Shown in pieces: positions 53,204 to 62,085 of a stretch of 64,000 bases of DNA. A program made the position numbers and the translations under genes. The first letter of the stretch is position 1; every line of letters starts with the position of its first letter. The notes under the pieces were generated by a model. It was not told the DNA's origin. It searched no databases and worked only from the letters and a program-made list of their open reading frames with translations. The stretch is taken from NCBI RefSeq assembly GCF_029338175.1, contig NZ_CP119862.1, forward strand, positions 682,001 through 746,000. The letters run 5' to 3'. This DNA is from Citrobacter enshiensis (GTDB lineage Bacteria; Pseudomonadota; Gammaproteobacteria; Enterobacterales; Enterobacteriaceae).

Positions 53204-54267
53204 GAGCATTCAGTTATCTATTGAACTGAATTTTATAATAAAACCCTGGTTAGCTAACAGTCAAGACTCATAGTCTGACCCGTTTTTCAGCTCGTAGATC
53301 AAAATGAGTGAAAAATCCGGGTTTGATTCCTTGGAATGATTCCCTTAATGCGTCTTTCAATGACGCATTTGAAATGCAGGAATGTTTCGGAGTCTCCGAT
53401 AATTACGGGACTCGCATCAACTGTAGGTAACCCACCATAATGAGAGCAAACTCGCCATGCTGTTGTTGGAACTGGCGAGCCTGGTAACGTAGTTCACTGG
53501 GGGTTAACTCTCCAGTATCGTCAATAAAGATATTACTTCTTTCCGGCAGCGCCTTAGGGGGGGTATGTGCTACCAGTCATCGGCATCGAGCTGGCCGGTA
53601 TGATTTTTGTCACATCAACAAGGCTTAGCGAAGCATGTATGCGTGGGACATTGACCCCAATAAACCGCGTAATTTAGCACCATCGGCACGATTGACCTGC
53701 AATGAGCAGGATAGAACGTGGCAGATAAACCGAGATTGAGCAAACGAAGAAATTACCGCTCAGTGCTGGCATGCAGTGTTTCAATTTACTATTCAAGGGG
53801 CGAGGAGTGTTTGAGGGGAAATTTTCTCTATGATATGAATTAATTCGGTTATATTTTTTATATATTGATCACCGAAAATTCATTCTCCATGTAGATAAAC
53901 CAAGGGAGGTTAATGACATAATCCTCATCCCTGATAGGGTCAGAATGATTTACCAGCCATTAATTAGGTTGAGAGTTTATACATGTTTACAATAATGGTG
54001 ACATCTATAAACCACTATTAACGTACACCGAAAAAGGTTTTTGAATGCTCTCACTGCAGCTCAAACCCAAGATGAGTTTGCCGACATTATCGGGGATAAA
54101 GACAAAATCAGTCAGCCTCGCAGAAATAGACAATACCACTTCCGGACTGGCGGATGGCCATGAGTCGTTTTATTATCGAGTTCGGTAATCGGCTTGACGG
54201 TCACTTCTGGGAAAAGACGTTTACACAGAATCGTAAACAGACTCAAAAAATTATTTGGAACGAGCTT
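53204..54267. other. Decayed island sequence without intact genes
   Basis: This 1.06-kb stretch holds the dnaB fragment (53408-53553) and otherwise no intact gene. Near 54044-54165 a short plus-strand frame (LNALTAAQTQDEFADIIGDKDKISQ...) looks coding but stops soon and was not recognised. The inverse autotransporter promoter should lie at the right end. Confidence 0.55.
53408..53553 (-). pseudogene. Fragment of a replicative helicase gene (dnaB-like)
   Basis: The minus-strand frame encodes ALPERSNIFIDDTGELTP, then SELRYQARQFQQQHG and EFALIMVGYLQLMRVP. This matches the Walker B region of DnaB (IYIDDSSGLTP...GLIMIDYLQLMRVP) with Asp of the YLQLM motif's IDY changed to Gly. A stop follows directly and no start is present, so it is a remnant. 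The version is divergent from chromosomal DnaB, as in DnaB-like proteins carried by integrative elements of the SPI-7 type. Confidence 0.75.
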
Positions 54268-57200
54268 ATGAAGCAACACACGGTACCTCGAAAAAATGCG
54301 ATGTTTCGTTTTTTTGCATGGCTGCAAATATTTTTACAAGTCCTTTTTCCTTTAGCATCGACGGTGTCTCACAGTGCGTTAGCCCAAAGCTCTATATCGA
54401 CCAACATCAGCCAATCCCCGTTTGCCGTTGATAAAAACACCAGTTCAGCGCCAAAAAACACCACGACACTCCCCTATGGCGACACCATGAGCAGCCTTGC
54501 CAGCTCATTATCGTCCAATAGTGCCGAAGGTGTGGCCAGCAGTGCAAAATCGGTGGCAACCGGCTATGCCTCTTCGTCAGCCCAGCAATGGCTGAGCCAG
54601 TTCGGTACTGCCCGTGTTCAGCTTAATGTGGACGATAACGGCAATTGGGATGACAGCGCCATCGATTTCCTTGCCCCGCTTTATGACAATAAAAAATCCA
54701 TGCTGTTTACCCAGCTCGGTTTGCGTGCGCCTGATGGCCGCATCACCGGAAATATGGGCATGGGGGTACGTACTTTTTATGTTGAAGATTGGATGTTTGG
54801 CGGCAACGTCTTCTTTGACGATGATTTCACCGGCAAGAACCGCCGTATTGGTATGGGGGCTGAAGCCTGGACCAATAATTTAAAACTCTCCGCCAACACC
54901 TATGTGGGCACTACCGAGTGGCATCAGTCGCGTGATTTTAACGACTATAATGAAAAACCCGCTGATGGTTATGACGTGCGAGCAGAAGGCTACCTTCCTG
55001 CTTACCCACAGCTCGGTGCCAAACTGATGTATGAGCAGTACTACGGCGATAAGGTCGCCCTGTTCGATACCGATCATCTGCAAAGCAACCCTTCAGCCGT
55101 CACCACCGGCTTGAGTTACACCCCTGTTCCACTCGTTCAGCTCGCCGTCAACTATAAACGTGGACAGGACTCACTGGACGATACTCAGTTTCAAGTCAAC
55201 TTCCGCTACGACCTCGGTCGTCCATGGGCTTATCAAGTTGACCCAGAGAGCGTCCGTCTTGAACGTAGCTTAGCGGGCAGCCGTTATGATTTGGTTGAGC
55301 GTAATAACCAGATTGTGTTGCAGTATAAAAAGAAAGACCAGCAGAACGTCAGTAACCTGAGTTTGCAAGTCACCGTGGATAACAGTCCATCTGATGGCCT
55401 GACGCCTAACTCTGCGCAGGTCTATGCGACGGATAAAGACGGTCAGCCGGTGCGTAATGCGCCTATCGTCTGGTCAACCACGGGATCCGCCAAGTTTGCT
55501 ACGCCAGATACGGTGACCAACGACAGCGGGATTTCTACGGTCAACTTCACTAACACCTTGCCTGAAACGGTGCAAATCACGGCGAAAAGTGGTGCTGCCA
55601 GCGCCAGCCAAAACAGTCAATTCAATGCCGTGACGGTCAGCAATATCACGCTGAAAATCACCAAAGATGGCAGCGTGGCCGATGGCAAAACACCGAACCA
55701 TGCCGTCGCCACCGTCACGGATATTAACAACCATCCGATTGCGAACACTCAGGTGAAATGGGGAGTCGATGCCCCCGCGACGCTGAAGAGCACGCAGACC
55801 TCGACCGATGCCAGCGGTCAGGTCACCACTGACTTTACGTCGACCACAGCGGGAGCGGTTATGTTGACGGCCACCGCGGGTGATAAGAGTGCGTCACAGC
55901 AAGGGCATTTCACCGCCGACTCGATCAATAATGTTATCGATACGATGGTGGTCACCCAAGATGGCAGTCCAGCCGATGGGGCCACCCCGAACGTAGTCAC
56001 CGTAACGGTCAAAGACAGCAATGGTTCACCGGTCAGTAATGCCAATGTGTCGTTGAGTGCGGATAAGTCAACGGTGGCATTTGGCTCAGCCTTGAAAGCG
56101 AAAGCCTCTAAATCTTTCCAAACAGATACTCAGGGTTCTCTGACGGTTACCTTTACTGATACGGTCGCAGAAGCGGTCCAATTAACGGCAACACTCGATA
56201 ATACTAACAACAAAACGGCAGCGGCTAAATTTATTGCTGACAGCCGCTCGGCGAAAGTCAACAACCTGACCATCAGCAAAGATGGCAGCGTAGCTAACGG
56301 CACCGCCACTAACCAAGCCACCGTCACCGTCACCGACGCCAGTAACAACCCGCTTTCAGATGTGAATGTCACGTGGAGTCAGGATGGCACTGCCGTATTA
56401 GGCACCTCGGCTAAGACGGACACCAGCGGTAAAACAACAGTAACGTTCACCGACACCAAAGCCGAAACGGTGAATATCACCGCCACTGTCAACACCAGCA
56501 GTTTGTCCAGGCCAAGTGTGTTTGTGGCAGATACGTCTACTGAGCATGTTTCCACATTGACCATTGATACGGATGGCAGTGCGGCCAACGGCACCGCGCA
56601 GAACAGTGCCACGGCGACCGTGGTGGATAGCGGTAACAACATACTGGCGAATACCACGGTGAACTGGACCGTCACCGGCAGCGCGGGCCTGACCTCAGGG
56701 ACCAGTACCACCAATAGCAGTGGTCAGGCGGTGATGACCTTCACTGACACCAAAGCCGAAACCGTTACCTTAACGGCGAAGGCGAACAGTTCGGATGCAG
56801 GACAATCGAAAACCAGCAGCTTTGTGGCAGATATGTCAACGGCGCGAATTATGCTGGCGGTAACATCGGGGTCGGTAGCCAACGGTACTGCGACCAATAC
56901 AGCCACGGTCACGGTTACGGATGCGAATAATAATCCGCTGCCGGATGTTGCCGTTACCTGGACTCAGAGTGGCAGCGCAATTCTGGCTGACAGCGATTCC
57001 ACGACAGGTACAAACGGGCAGGCAGTAACAACCCTGACAGATGTGAAGGCGGAAACGCTATCCGTGACGGCAACCATGAGCGTCAACGGCCACGGCGATA
57101 CACAACCGATGACTTTTGTGGTCGACATCAATTCAGCCAAAATCAGCGATCTCGAGGTTACGACGGGCGCGCTGGCGGATGGAAAAGCCACTAACCAGGC

Positions 57201-58074
57201 AACAGCGACCGTTACAGATGCGAATGGCAACCTGCTGGAAGGCATGAATGTTACCTGGTCTCAGGACAAAAATGCCGTGTTTGGTGACTCAGACAAAACG
57301 GACTCGCAGGGTAAAACGACGGTGACGTTCAGCGACACCCATGCAGAGACGGTGAACGTCACTGCCACGGTGAATGGTAATAGTTTGTCCAAACCGAGTG
57401 AATTTGTATCCCTGGTGGGAAACATTGAATTGACCATAACCGCGAACAATCGGGAAGCGAATAATATTGATAGTAACAGTGTGAAAGCGCTGGTTACCGA
57501 TGTCAACGGCGACCCTATGCCGGATACGCCAGTAGCATGGTCTATCACCGCGCCTACGGCGACCTTGACATCTACTCAGAACATGACGGACAGCACGGGT
57601 CACGCTACGGCCAGCGTGAAAGATTCGTTTTCTGAGGATGTTAAAGTTACTGCGAAATCAGGTGACCAAGTTGGTGACGCAACGGTAACGTTCAAACCGA
57701 TGAATTTTGGACCGGTGACCATCACTCTACCGGAAGGGCCATCCATTACCCCTCAGGAGGCATCGGACGGTACGCCAGTTAATGTTTCCTATTCAGGTGC
57801 GCTGGAGTATGACCAAATAACGGTTTCGTTTACCGTAGATAAGACGGCTGACGACCCTGGCGATCACGCTTACAGCATGGTATATACCCTCGGTGTCGAT
57901 GAGAGAGGTGATCGCCCTGTGGTGGTAACTATCCCGGCCTCTGCGCTGGCGAATATCGATGCACCAGCGGGAGAAACAAGAACGATGCGCGTCACGGCTC
58001 AGGTATACCGGCCAAGCGTGGATCGGTCCAGCGCTCCAGCGTATGCGCAATCGGATATTGACTCAGTTCAGTGA
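54268..58074 (+). CDS. Inverse autotransporter (intimin/invasin-like adhesin)
   Basis: The product is about 1268 residues from ATG 54268 (MKQHTVPRKNAMFRFFAWLQIFLQVLFP); in-frame ATGs at 54154/54160 would add 36-38 residues ahead of a normal signal. The signal runs to about residue 40 (HSALAQ). The intimin-type 12-strand beta-barrel follows (WLSQFGTARVQLNVDDNG, FTQLGLRAPDGRITGNMGMGVR, FFDDDFTGKNRRIGMGAEAWT, to FRYDLGRPWAYQVDPESVRLERSLAGSRYDLVERNN). Eight BIG1 Ig-like repeats of about 95 residues (NLTISKDGSVANGTATNQATVTVTDA type) extend outside the cell, ending in a distinct roughly 120-residue tip domain without Cys. There is no LysM domain. It lies inside the tRNA-Phe island remnant. Confidence 0.88.
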   Translation: MKQHTVPRKNAMFRFFAWLQIFLQVLFPLASTVSHSALAQSSISTNISQSPFAVDKNTSSAPKNTTTLPYGDTMSSLASSLSSNSAEGVASSAKSVATGYASSSAQQWLSQFGTARVQLNVDDNGNWDDSAIDFLAPLYDNKKSMLFTQLGLRAPDGRITGNMGMGVRTFYVEDWMFGGNVFFDDDFTGKNRRIGMGAEAWTNNLKLSANTYVGTTEWHQSRDFNDYNEKPADGYDVRAEGYLPAYPQLGAKLMYEQYYGDKVALFDTDHLQSNPSAVTTGLSYTPVPLVQLAVNYKRGQDSLDDTQFQVNFRYDLGRPWAYQVDPESVRLERSLAGSRYDLVERNNQIVLQYKKKDQQNVSNLSLQVTVDNSPSDGLTPNSAQVYATDKDGQPVRNAPIVWSTTGSAKFATPDTVTNDSGISTVNFTNTLPETVQITAKSGAASASQNSQFNAVTVSNITLKITKDGSVADGKTPNHAVATVTDINNHPIANTQVKWGVDAPATLKSTQTSTDASGQVTTDFTSTTAGAVMLTATAGDKSASQQGHFTADSINNVIDTMVVTQDGSPADGATPNVVTVTVKDSNGSPVSNANVSLSADKSTVAFGSALKAKASKSFQTDTQGSLTVTFTDTVAEAVQLTATLDNTNNKTAAAKFIADSRSAKVNNLTISKDGSVANGTATNQATVTVTDASNNPLSDVNVTWSQDGTAVLGTSAKTDTSGKTTVTFTDTKAETVNITATVNTSSLSRPSVFVADTSTEHVSTLTIDTDGSAANGTAQNSATATVVDSGNNILANTTVNWTVTGSAGLTSGTSTTNSSGQAVMTFTDTKAETVTLTAKANSSDAGQSKTSSFVADMSTARIMLAVTSGSVANGTATNTATVTVTDANNNPLPDVAVTWTQSGSAILADSDSTTGTNGQAVTTLTDVKAETLSVTATMSVNGHGDTQPMTFVVDINSAKISDLEVTTGALADGKATNQATATVTDANGNLLEGMNVTWSQDKNAVFGDSDKTDSQGKTTVTFSDTHAETVNVTATVNGNSLSKPSEFVSLVGNIELTITANNREANNIDSNSVKALVTDVNGDPMPDTPVAWSITAPTATLTSTQNMTDSTGHATASVKDSFSEDVKVTAKSGDQVGDATVTFKPMNFGPVTITLPEGPSITPQEASDGTPVNVSYSGALEYDQITVSFTVDKTADDPGDHAYSMVYTLGVDERGDRPVVVTIPASALANIDAPAGETRTMRVTAQVYRPSVDRSSAPAYAQSDIDSVQ

Positions 58075-58093
58075 TTAATATTGTCTGGTATGG

Positions 58094-58486
58094 CTAGTCC
58101 TGATATAGGTTGACAGTTTTCTGCCTGTAAAACGCCTGATGAACATCATCGGGCGTTTTGTATTTAAGAGCCAGATGTGGTCGCTCATAGCTATAAATTG
58201 CCACAGATTCTTTTACCATTTTCCAGGCTTGTACCAGATCACCCGGGCGCGAGAGTAAAAACTCATTTTTCAGGATGCCGTTTATCCGTTCAGCCAGCGC
58301 ATTCTGGTAGCAGTCAAGCCGGCCATATTTACGCAGCCAGACAAGCACGGTGAAGCGCCCCTGAATGCCATATCGCTGCAGGGCCTGTTTATAGGTCATC
58401 TCGCCTTTTTCGACCTGCTCAACGACGGCTATTTTAAAGGATAGAGGATAATCACGGTGGGTACGTTTGAGCTCAGTCATCATCAC
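58094..58486 (-). pseudogene. IS3-family transposase, orfA start joined to orfB end
   Basis: One 130-codon frame joins an orfA-type HTH N-terminus (MTELKRTHRDYPLSFKIAVVEQVEKGEMTYKQALQRYG...VLVWLRKYGRLD) directly to an orfB C-terminus (CYQNALAERINGILKNEFLL...YSYERPHLALKYKTPDDVHQAFY). The catalytic core between is deleted, so no transposase activity is expected. Confidence 0.82.
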
Positions 58487-58529
58487 GTTCTCCGTATTTA
58501 AGTCAGGAACGTGTCAACGCTATTCAGGA
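58098..58529 (-). mobile_element. IS3-family element with a large internal deletion
   Basis: Terminal inverted repeats are recognisable: the left starts TCCTGATATAGGTTGACAG and the right (minus strand) starts TCCTGAATAGCGTTGACAC. The interior is only about 430 bp instead of about 1.2-1.3 kb. No matching 3-bp target duplication is seen. Confidence 0.75.
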
Positions 58530-58544
58530 TGGGGTCCAGAAATG

Positions 58545-58570
58545 AAAAAAGCCCCGCTTTGCAGCGAGGC
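58545..58570 (-). terminator. Terminator of tRNA-Phe
   Basis: On the minus strand GCCTCGCTGC...AGCGGGGC forms an imperfect stem followed by TTTTTT, just past the tRNA 3' end. Confidence 0.8.
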
Positions 58571-58581
58571 CTTATGAATAG

Positions 58582-58657
58582 TGGTGCCCGGACTCGGAAT
58601 CGAACCAAGGACACGGGGATTTTCAATCCCCTGCTCTACCGACTGAGCTATCCGGGC
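58582..58657 (-). tRNA. pheV: tRNA-Phe (anticodon GAA)
   Basis: The minus strand gives a 76-base tRNA starting GCCCGGATAGCTCAGTCGG, with anticodon stem-loop GGGGATTGAAAATCCCC (anticodon GAA), T-loop GGTTCGATTCC and an encoded CCA end. Its position beside yqgA corresponds to pheV of E. coli, a frequent island integration site. The 3' end is repeated at 53187-53203. Confidence 0.97.
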
Positions 58658-58762
58658 AACGGGGCGCATTAAAACCGATCCGCCTCGTTTCGTCAACGAA
58701 ATTTCTTCAAATTAATGCAGGCTGCACAATCTATCACCACTTTGCTGTTATTGCACGCATCT

Positions 58763-59470
58763 TCAGGCAAAAAACGCCGTCCAGGCGGCAGAGATCGGCA
58801 TCGCCAGCAGCAGGGCAGGCAGCATATTCACCACTGCAAACATCTTAATTCCGCAGATACGTAAACCGGTCGCCAGTAAGAGCAGCCCGCCCACTGCGCT
58901 AAAATCCGCCATCATCGCGGGGGTGGTGAGCGGCAGGAGCAACGCAGCGCTGGCGGCCAGCATTAACTGAATGACAAGCATTGGCGCAGAGATGGCGGAA
59001 ACCGCGATCCCTAAAGAGCAGGCAAAAATCATCGCGGTAAAGAAATCGAGAAAAGCCTTGGCGATTAAAATGCTCGGATCGCCAGTCATTCCCTCATGCA
59101 TCGAGCCGAAAATGCCGGTGCCGCTTGCGCAAAAGAGCACAATGATCGCCACATAATTCTGGATAAAGGTGTCGTGGACGGCGGTGTTACCTGGTTTCTT
59201 AAACAGCCGCTGCGCCTTTGCGACTGCCGCGTTAATGCCTCTTTCCAGGAAACAGATTTCACCAATCAGCGCGCCAATAAGGGTCGCCAAAACCATCACG
59301 GGCAGGTTGGCGCATTTGATGACCAGTAAAATACCGATGCCCAGTGAGGCCAGACCGAATATTGAGGTCATTGAGACACGAAGACGTTCCGGCAAACGCT
59401 GGCTGAGAAGTGAACCGATCACTCCGCCAACCAAAACAGCGCTGGCGTTAATAAAAGGACCAATAACCAT
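58763..59470 (-). CDS. yqgA: DUF554 membrane protein YqgA
   Basis: The product is 235 residues from ATG 59470 (MVIGPFINASAVLVGGVIG), the E. coli YqgA length; eleven extra in-frame codons are possible but not conserved. It is a DUF554 inner-membrane protein with six or seven hydrophobic segments. Its function is unknown. Confidence 0.95.
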   Translation of the reverse strand: MVIGPFINASAVLVGGVIGSLLSQRLPERLRVSMTSIFGLASLGIGILLVIKCANLPVMVLATLIGALIGEICFLERGINAAVAKAQRLFKKPGNTAVHDTFIQNYVAIIVLFCASGTGIFGSMHEGMTGDPSILIAKAFLDFFTAMIFACSLGIAVSAISAPMLVIQLMLAASAALLLPLTTPAMMADFSAVGGLLLLATGLRICGIKMFAVVNMLPALLLAMPISAAWTAFFA

Positions 59471-59897
59471 ATTAGCTTCCATAACTATACTGTCAGATTG
59501 CATTATTATGCCCTGATTATCGCGTTTAATAGCTGTTTCTTAGCAAAGTAAGTGCATACGGATTTTATCTTGCAGCCCCTGGGGAAAACTGCCATGATTG
59601 CGCGAATTTTCTCCTGTCTGAATGGGGTTGCCTGGGATGAATGTATTCCCCTCACATCACCTTCAACATCGCCATCTCGTGCGAAGCTTGCCCTTTCCTG
59701 TGACCTCCCGACATTCGCTCGCCATGCGGTGAGGGAAGCGTACGCTCACTGCAGGACAACAGTAAAATCAGATAGTGTCTGCTTTTACTGATGTCTGGCG
59801 GTCGGAGCTGGTGACCAGTTTGACCCGACAAATCGTTCGGCAAGGCCATTGTGCTTTGTCCGGGGCTTTTACACTCCCGAAACGGGTTTTTGTGCTT
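59471..59897. promoter_or_regulatory. Intergenic region between yqgA and speC
   Basis: The roughly 430 bases between divergent yqgA and speC hold no recognised gene. The speC frame stays open upstream to 59775, but the conserved start is at 59898. The length suggests a leader and promoter region for speC; no specific site was identified. Confidence 0.5.
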
Positions 59898-62033
59898 ATG
59901 AAATCAATGAATATTGCCGCCAGCGGTGAGCTGGTATCCCGCTTGTCTACGCACCGTCATGTGGTGGCGCTGGACAGTACCGATTTTACCGACGTCGCGG
60001 CAGTCGTCATTACCGTTGCGGACAGCCGTAGCGGCATTCTTTCCCTGCTCAAACGTACTGGCTTTCATTTGCCGGTATTTATGTTCTCAGAAGAGACGAC
60101 AGATGCGCCTGCGGGCGTCGAAGCGGTCATTGCGGGCAGCGCGCAGGACTGGCTGGAGCTGGAGTCTGCTGCCTGCCGTTATGAAGAGGAGCTGCTGCCG
60201 CCATTTTATGACACGCTGACGCAGTACGTTGAGATGGGCAACAGTACCTTTGCGTGCCCCGGGCATCAGCACGGCGAGTTTTTTAAAAAGCATCCCGCGG
60301 GTCGCCATTTTTACGACTTTTTCGGTGAAAACCTGTTCCGTGCCGACATGTGCAACGCCGATGTGAAGTTGGGCGATTTGCTGATCCACGAAGGGTCGGC
60401 GAAACATGCACAGAAATTTGCCGCCAAAGTCTTCCATGCGGATAAAACCTATTTTGTGCTCAACGGGACGTCAGCGGCAAATAAAGTGGTCACCAACGCG
60501 CTGCTGACGCGCGGCGATCTGGTGCTGTTCGATCGTAACAACCACAAGTCGAATCACCATGGCGCACTGATTCAGGCGGGCGCTACGCCGGTTTATCTTG
60601 AGGCGGCACGTAACCCGTTTGGTTTTATTGGCGGCATTGATGAACATTGTTTTAACGAGGCGTATCTGCGCGAGCAAATTCGCAATGTCGCGCCGGAAAA
60701 GGCAGATAAAGCGCGGCCCTTCCGTCTGGCCATTATTCAACTTGGCACTTATGACGGCACTATCTACAACGCACGCCAGGTGATCGACAAGATAGGTCAT
60801 CTTTGTGACTACATCTTGTTTGACTCGGCCTGGGTGGGTTATGAGCAATTTATTCCAATGATGGCTGATGGCTCGCCGTTGTTGCTGGAGCTGAATGAAA
60901 ACGATCCGGGCATTTTCGTCACCCAGTCCGTCCATAAACAGCAGGCCGGCTTCTCGCAAACCTCGCAGATTCACAAGAAAGATAACCATATTCGTGGCCA
61001 GGCGCGTTTCTGCCCGCATAAGCGGCTGAATAATGCCTTTATGCTCCATGCGTCGACCAGTCCGTTCTACCCGCTGTTTGCGGCGCTGGATGTTAACGCC
61101 AAAATTCATGAAGGGGAGAGCGGCCGCCGTTTGTGGGCCGAATGCGTCACGCTGGGTATTGAAGCGCGTAAGGCCATTCTCGCCAGCTGTAAAATGCTCC
61201 TGCCGTTTATTCCTCCCGTCGTCGATGGCAAGCCGTGGCAGGAACATCCCACGGCAGTAATTGCCAGTGAGCGCCGCTTCTTCAGCTTTGAACCCGGTGC
61301 GAAATGGCACGGCTTTGAAGGGTATGCCGACGATCAGTATTTTGTCGATCCCTGCAAGCTGCTGCTGACAACGCCTGGCATTGATGCTGAGACCGGGCGT
61401 TATACCGATTTTGGTATTCCCGCTACCATTCTGGCGCACTATCTGCGCGAAAACGGCATCGTGCCGGAGAAGTGCGATCTCAACTCGATTTTATTCCTCC
61501 TGACGCCTGCTGAAAGCGCTGACAAAATGGCGCAACTGGTGGCGATGCTGGCGCAGTTTGAACAGCATATTGAAGACGATACGCCGCTTTCAGAGGTGTT
61601 GCCGACCATCTTCAATAAATACCCGGTGCGCTATCGTGACTATACCCTGCGCGAACTGTGCCAGGAGATGCACGATCTGTACGTCAGCTTTGATGTTAAA
61701 GATCTGCAAAAAGCGATGTTCCGTCAGGAGAGTTTGCCAAAGGTGGCGATGAATCCTCAGGATGCCAACAGCGCGTTTATCCGTGGTGATGTCGAGTTGG
61801 TACGTATTTGCGATGCAGAAGGTCGTATCGCGGCGGAAGGGGCGCTACCTTACCCTCCAGGCGTCCTGTGTGTGGTCCCCGGTGAAGTGTGGGGCGGGGC
61901 GGTCCAGCGTTACTTCCTCGCGCTGGAAGAGGGTGTAAACCTGTTACCGGGTTTCTCACCAGAGCTACAGGGCGTGTACAGCGAAACAGACACAGACGGC
62001 ATTAAGCGTTTGTATGGCTATGTGCTGAAGTAA
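59898..62033 (+). CDS. speC: Constitutive ornithine decarboxylase
   Basis: The product is 711 residues from ATG 59898 (MKSMNIAASGELV), equal to E. coli SpeC. It has an N-terminal wing domain, then a fold-type I PLP core with the cofactor lysine in VTQSVHKQQAGFSQTSQIHKKD (about Lys355), and the C-terminal domain ending LQGVYSETDTDGIKRLYGYVLK. It converts ornithine to putrescine, the precursor of spermidine. Confidence 0.97.
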   Translation: MKSMNIAASGELVSRLSTHRHVVALDSTDFTDVAAVVITVADSRSGILSLLKRTGFHLPVFMFSEETTDAPAGVEAVIAGSAQDWLELESAACRYEEELLPPFYDTLTQYVEMGNSTFACPGHQHGEFFKKHPAGRHFYDFFGENLFRADMCNADVKLGDLLIHEGSAKHAQKFAAKVFHADKTYFVLNGTSAANKVVTNALLTRGDLVLFDRNNHKSNHHGALIQAGATPVYLEAARNPFGFIGGIDEHCFNEAYLREQIRNVAPEKADKARPFRLAIIQLGTYDGTIYNARQVIDKIGHLCDYILFDSAWVGYEQFIPMMADGSPLLLELNENDPGIFVTQSVHKQQAGFSQTSQIHKKDNHIRGQARFCPHKRLNNAFMLHASTSPFYPLFAALDVNAKIHEGESGRRLWAECVTLGIEARKAILASCKMLLPFIPPVVDGKPWQEHPTAVIASERRFFSFEPGAKWHGFEGYADDQYFVDPCKLLLTTPGIDAETGRYTDFGIPATILAHYLRENGIVPEKCDLNSILFLLTPAESADKMAQLVAMLAQFEQHIEDDTPLSEVLPTIFNKYPVRYRDYTLRELCQEMHDLYVSFDVKDLQKAMFRQESLPKVAMNPQDANSAFIRGDVELVRICDAEGRIAAEGALPYPPGVLCVVPGEVWGGAVQRYFLALEEGVNLLPGFSPELQGVYSETDTDGIKRLYGYVLK

Positions 62034-62037
62034 GTAC

Positions 62038-62075
62038 GAAAAAAAACGGGTCACCCAAAGGCGACCCGTTTTTGT
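62038..62075. terminator. Bidirectional terminator between speC and nupG
   Basis: AAAAACGGGTC and GACCCGTTTTT form a perfect stem around a short loop, with A- and T-runs on the two sides, between convergent genes. Confidence 0.92.
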
Positions 62076-62085
62076 CAGAGAAGAA

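Noticed and set aside
55380..57700. Repetitive DNA considered as a tandem repeat or CRISPR-like array
   Set aside because: The periodicity comes from roughly 95-residue Ig-like protein domains in one open frame; there are no short identical repeats with unique spacers. No CRISPR array was seen anywhere in the window.
59552..59791. 79-codon frame upstream of speC considered as a leader peptide
   Set aside because: It does not resemble the known short ornithine-sensing leader of speF, is too long, and has no ribosome site.
60471..61439. 322-codon minus-strand open frame opposite speC
   Set aside because: It is antisense to speC and shows no domain or ribosome site.
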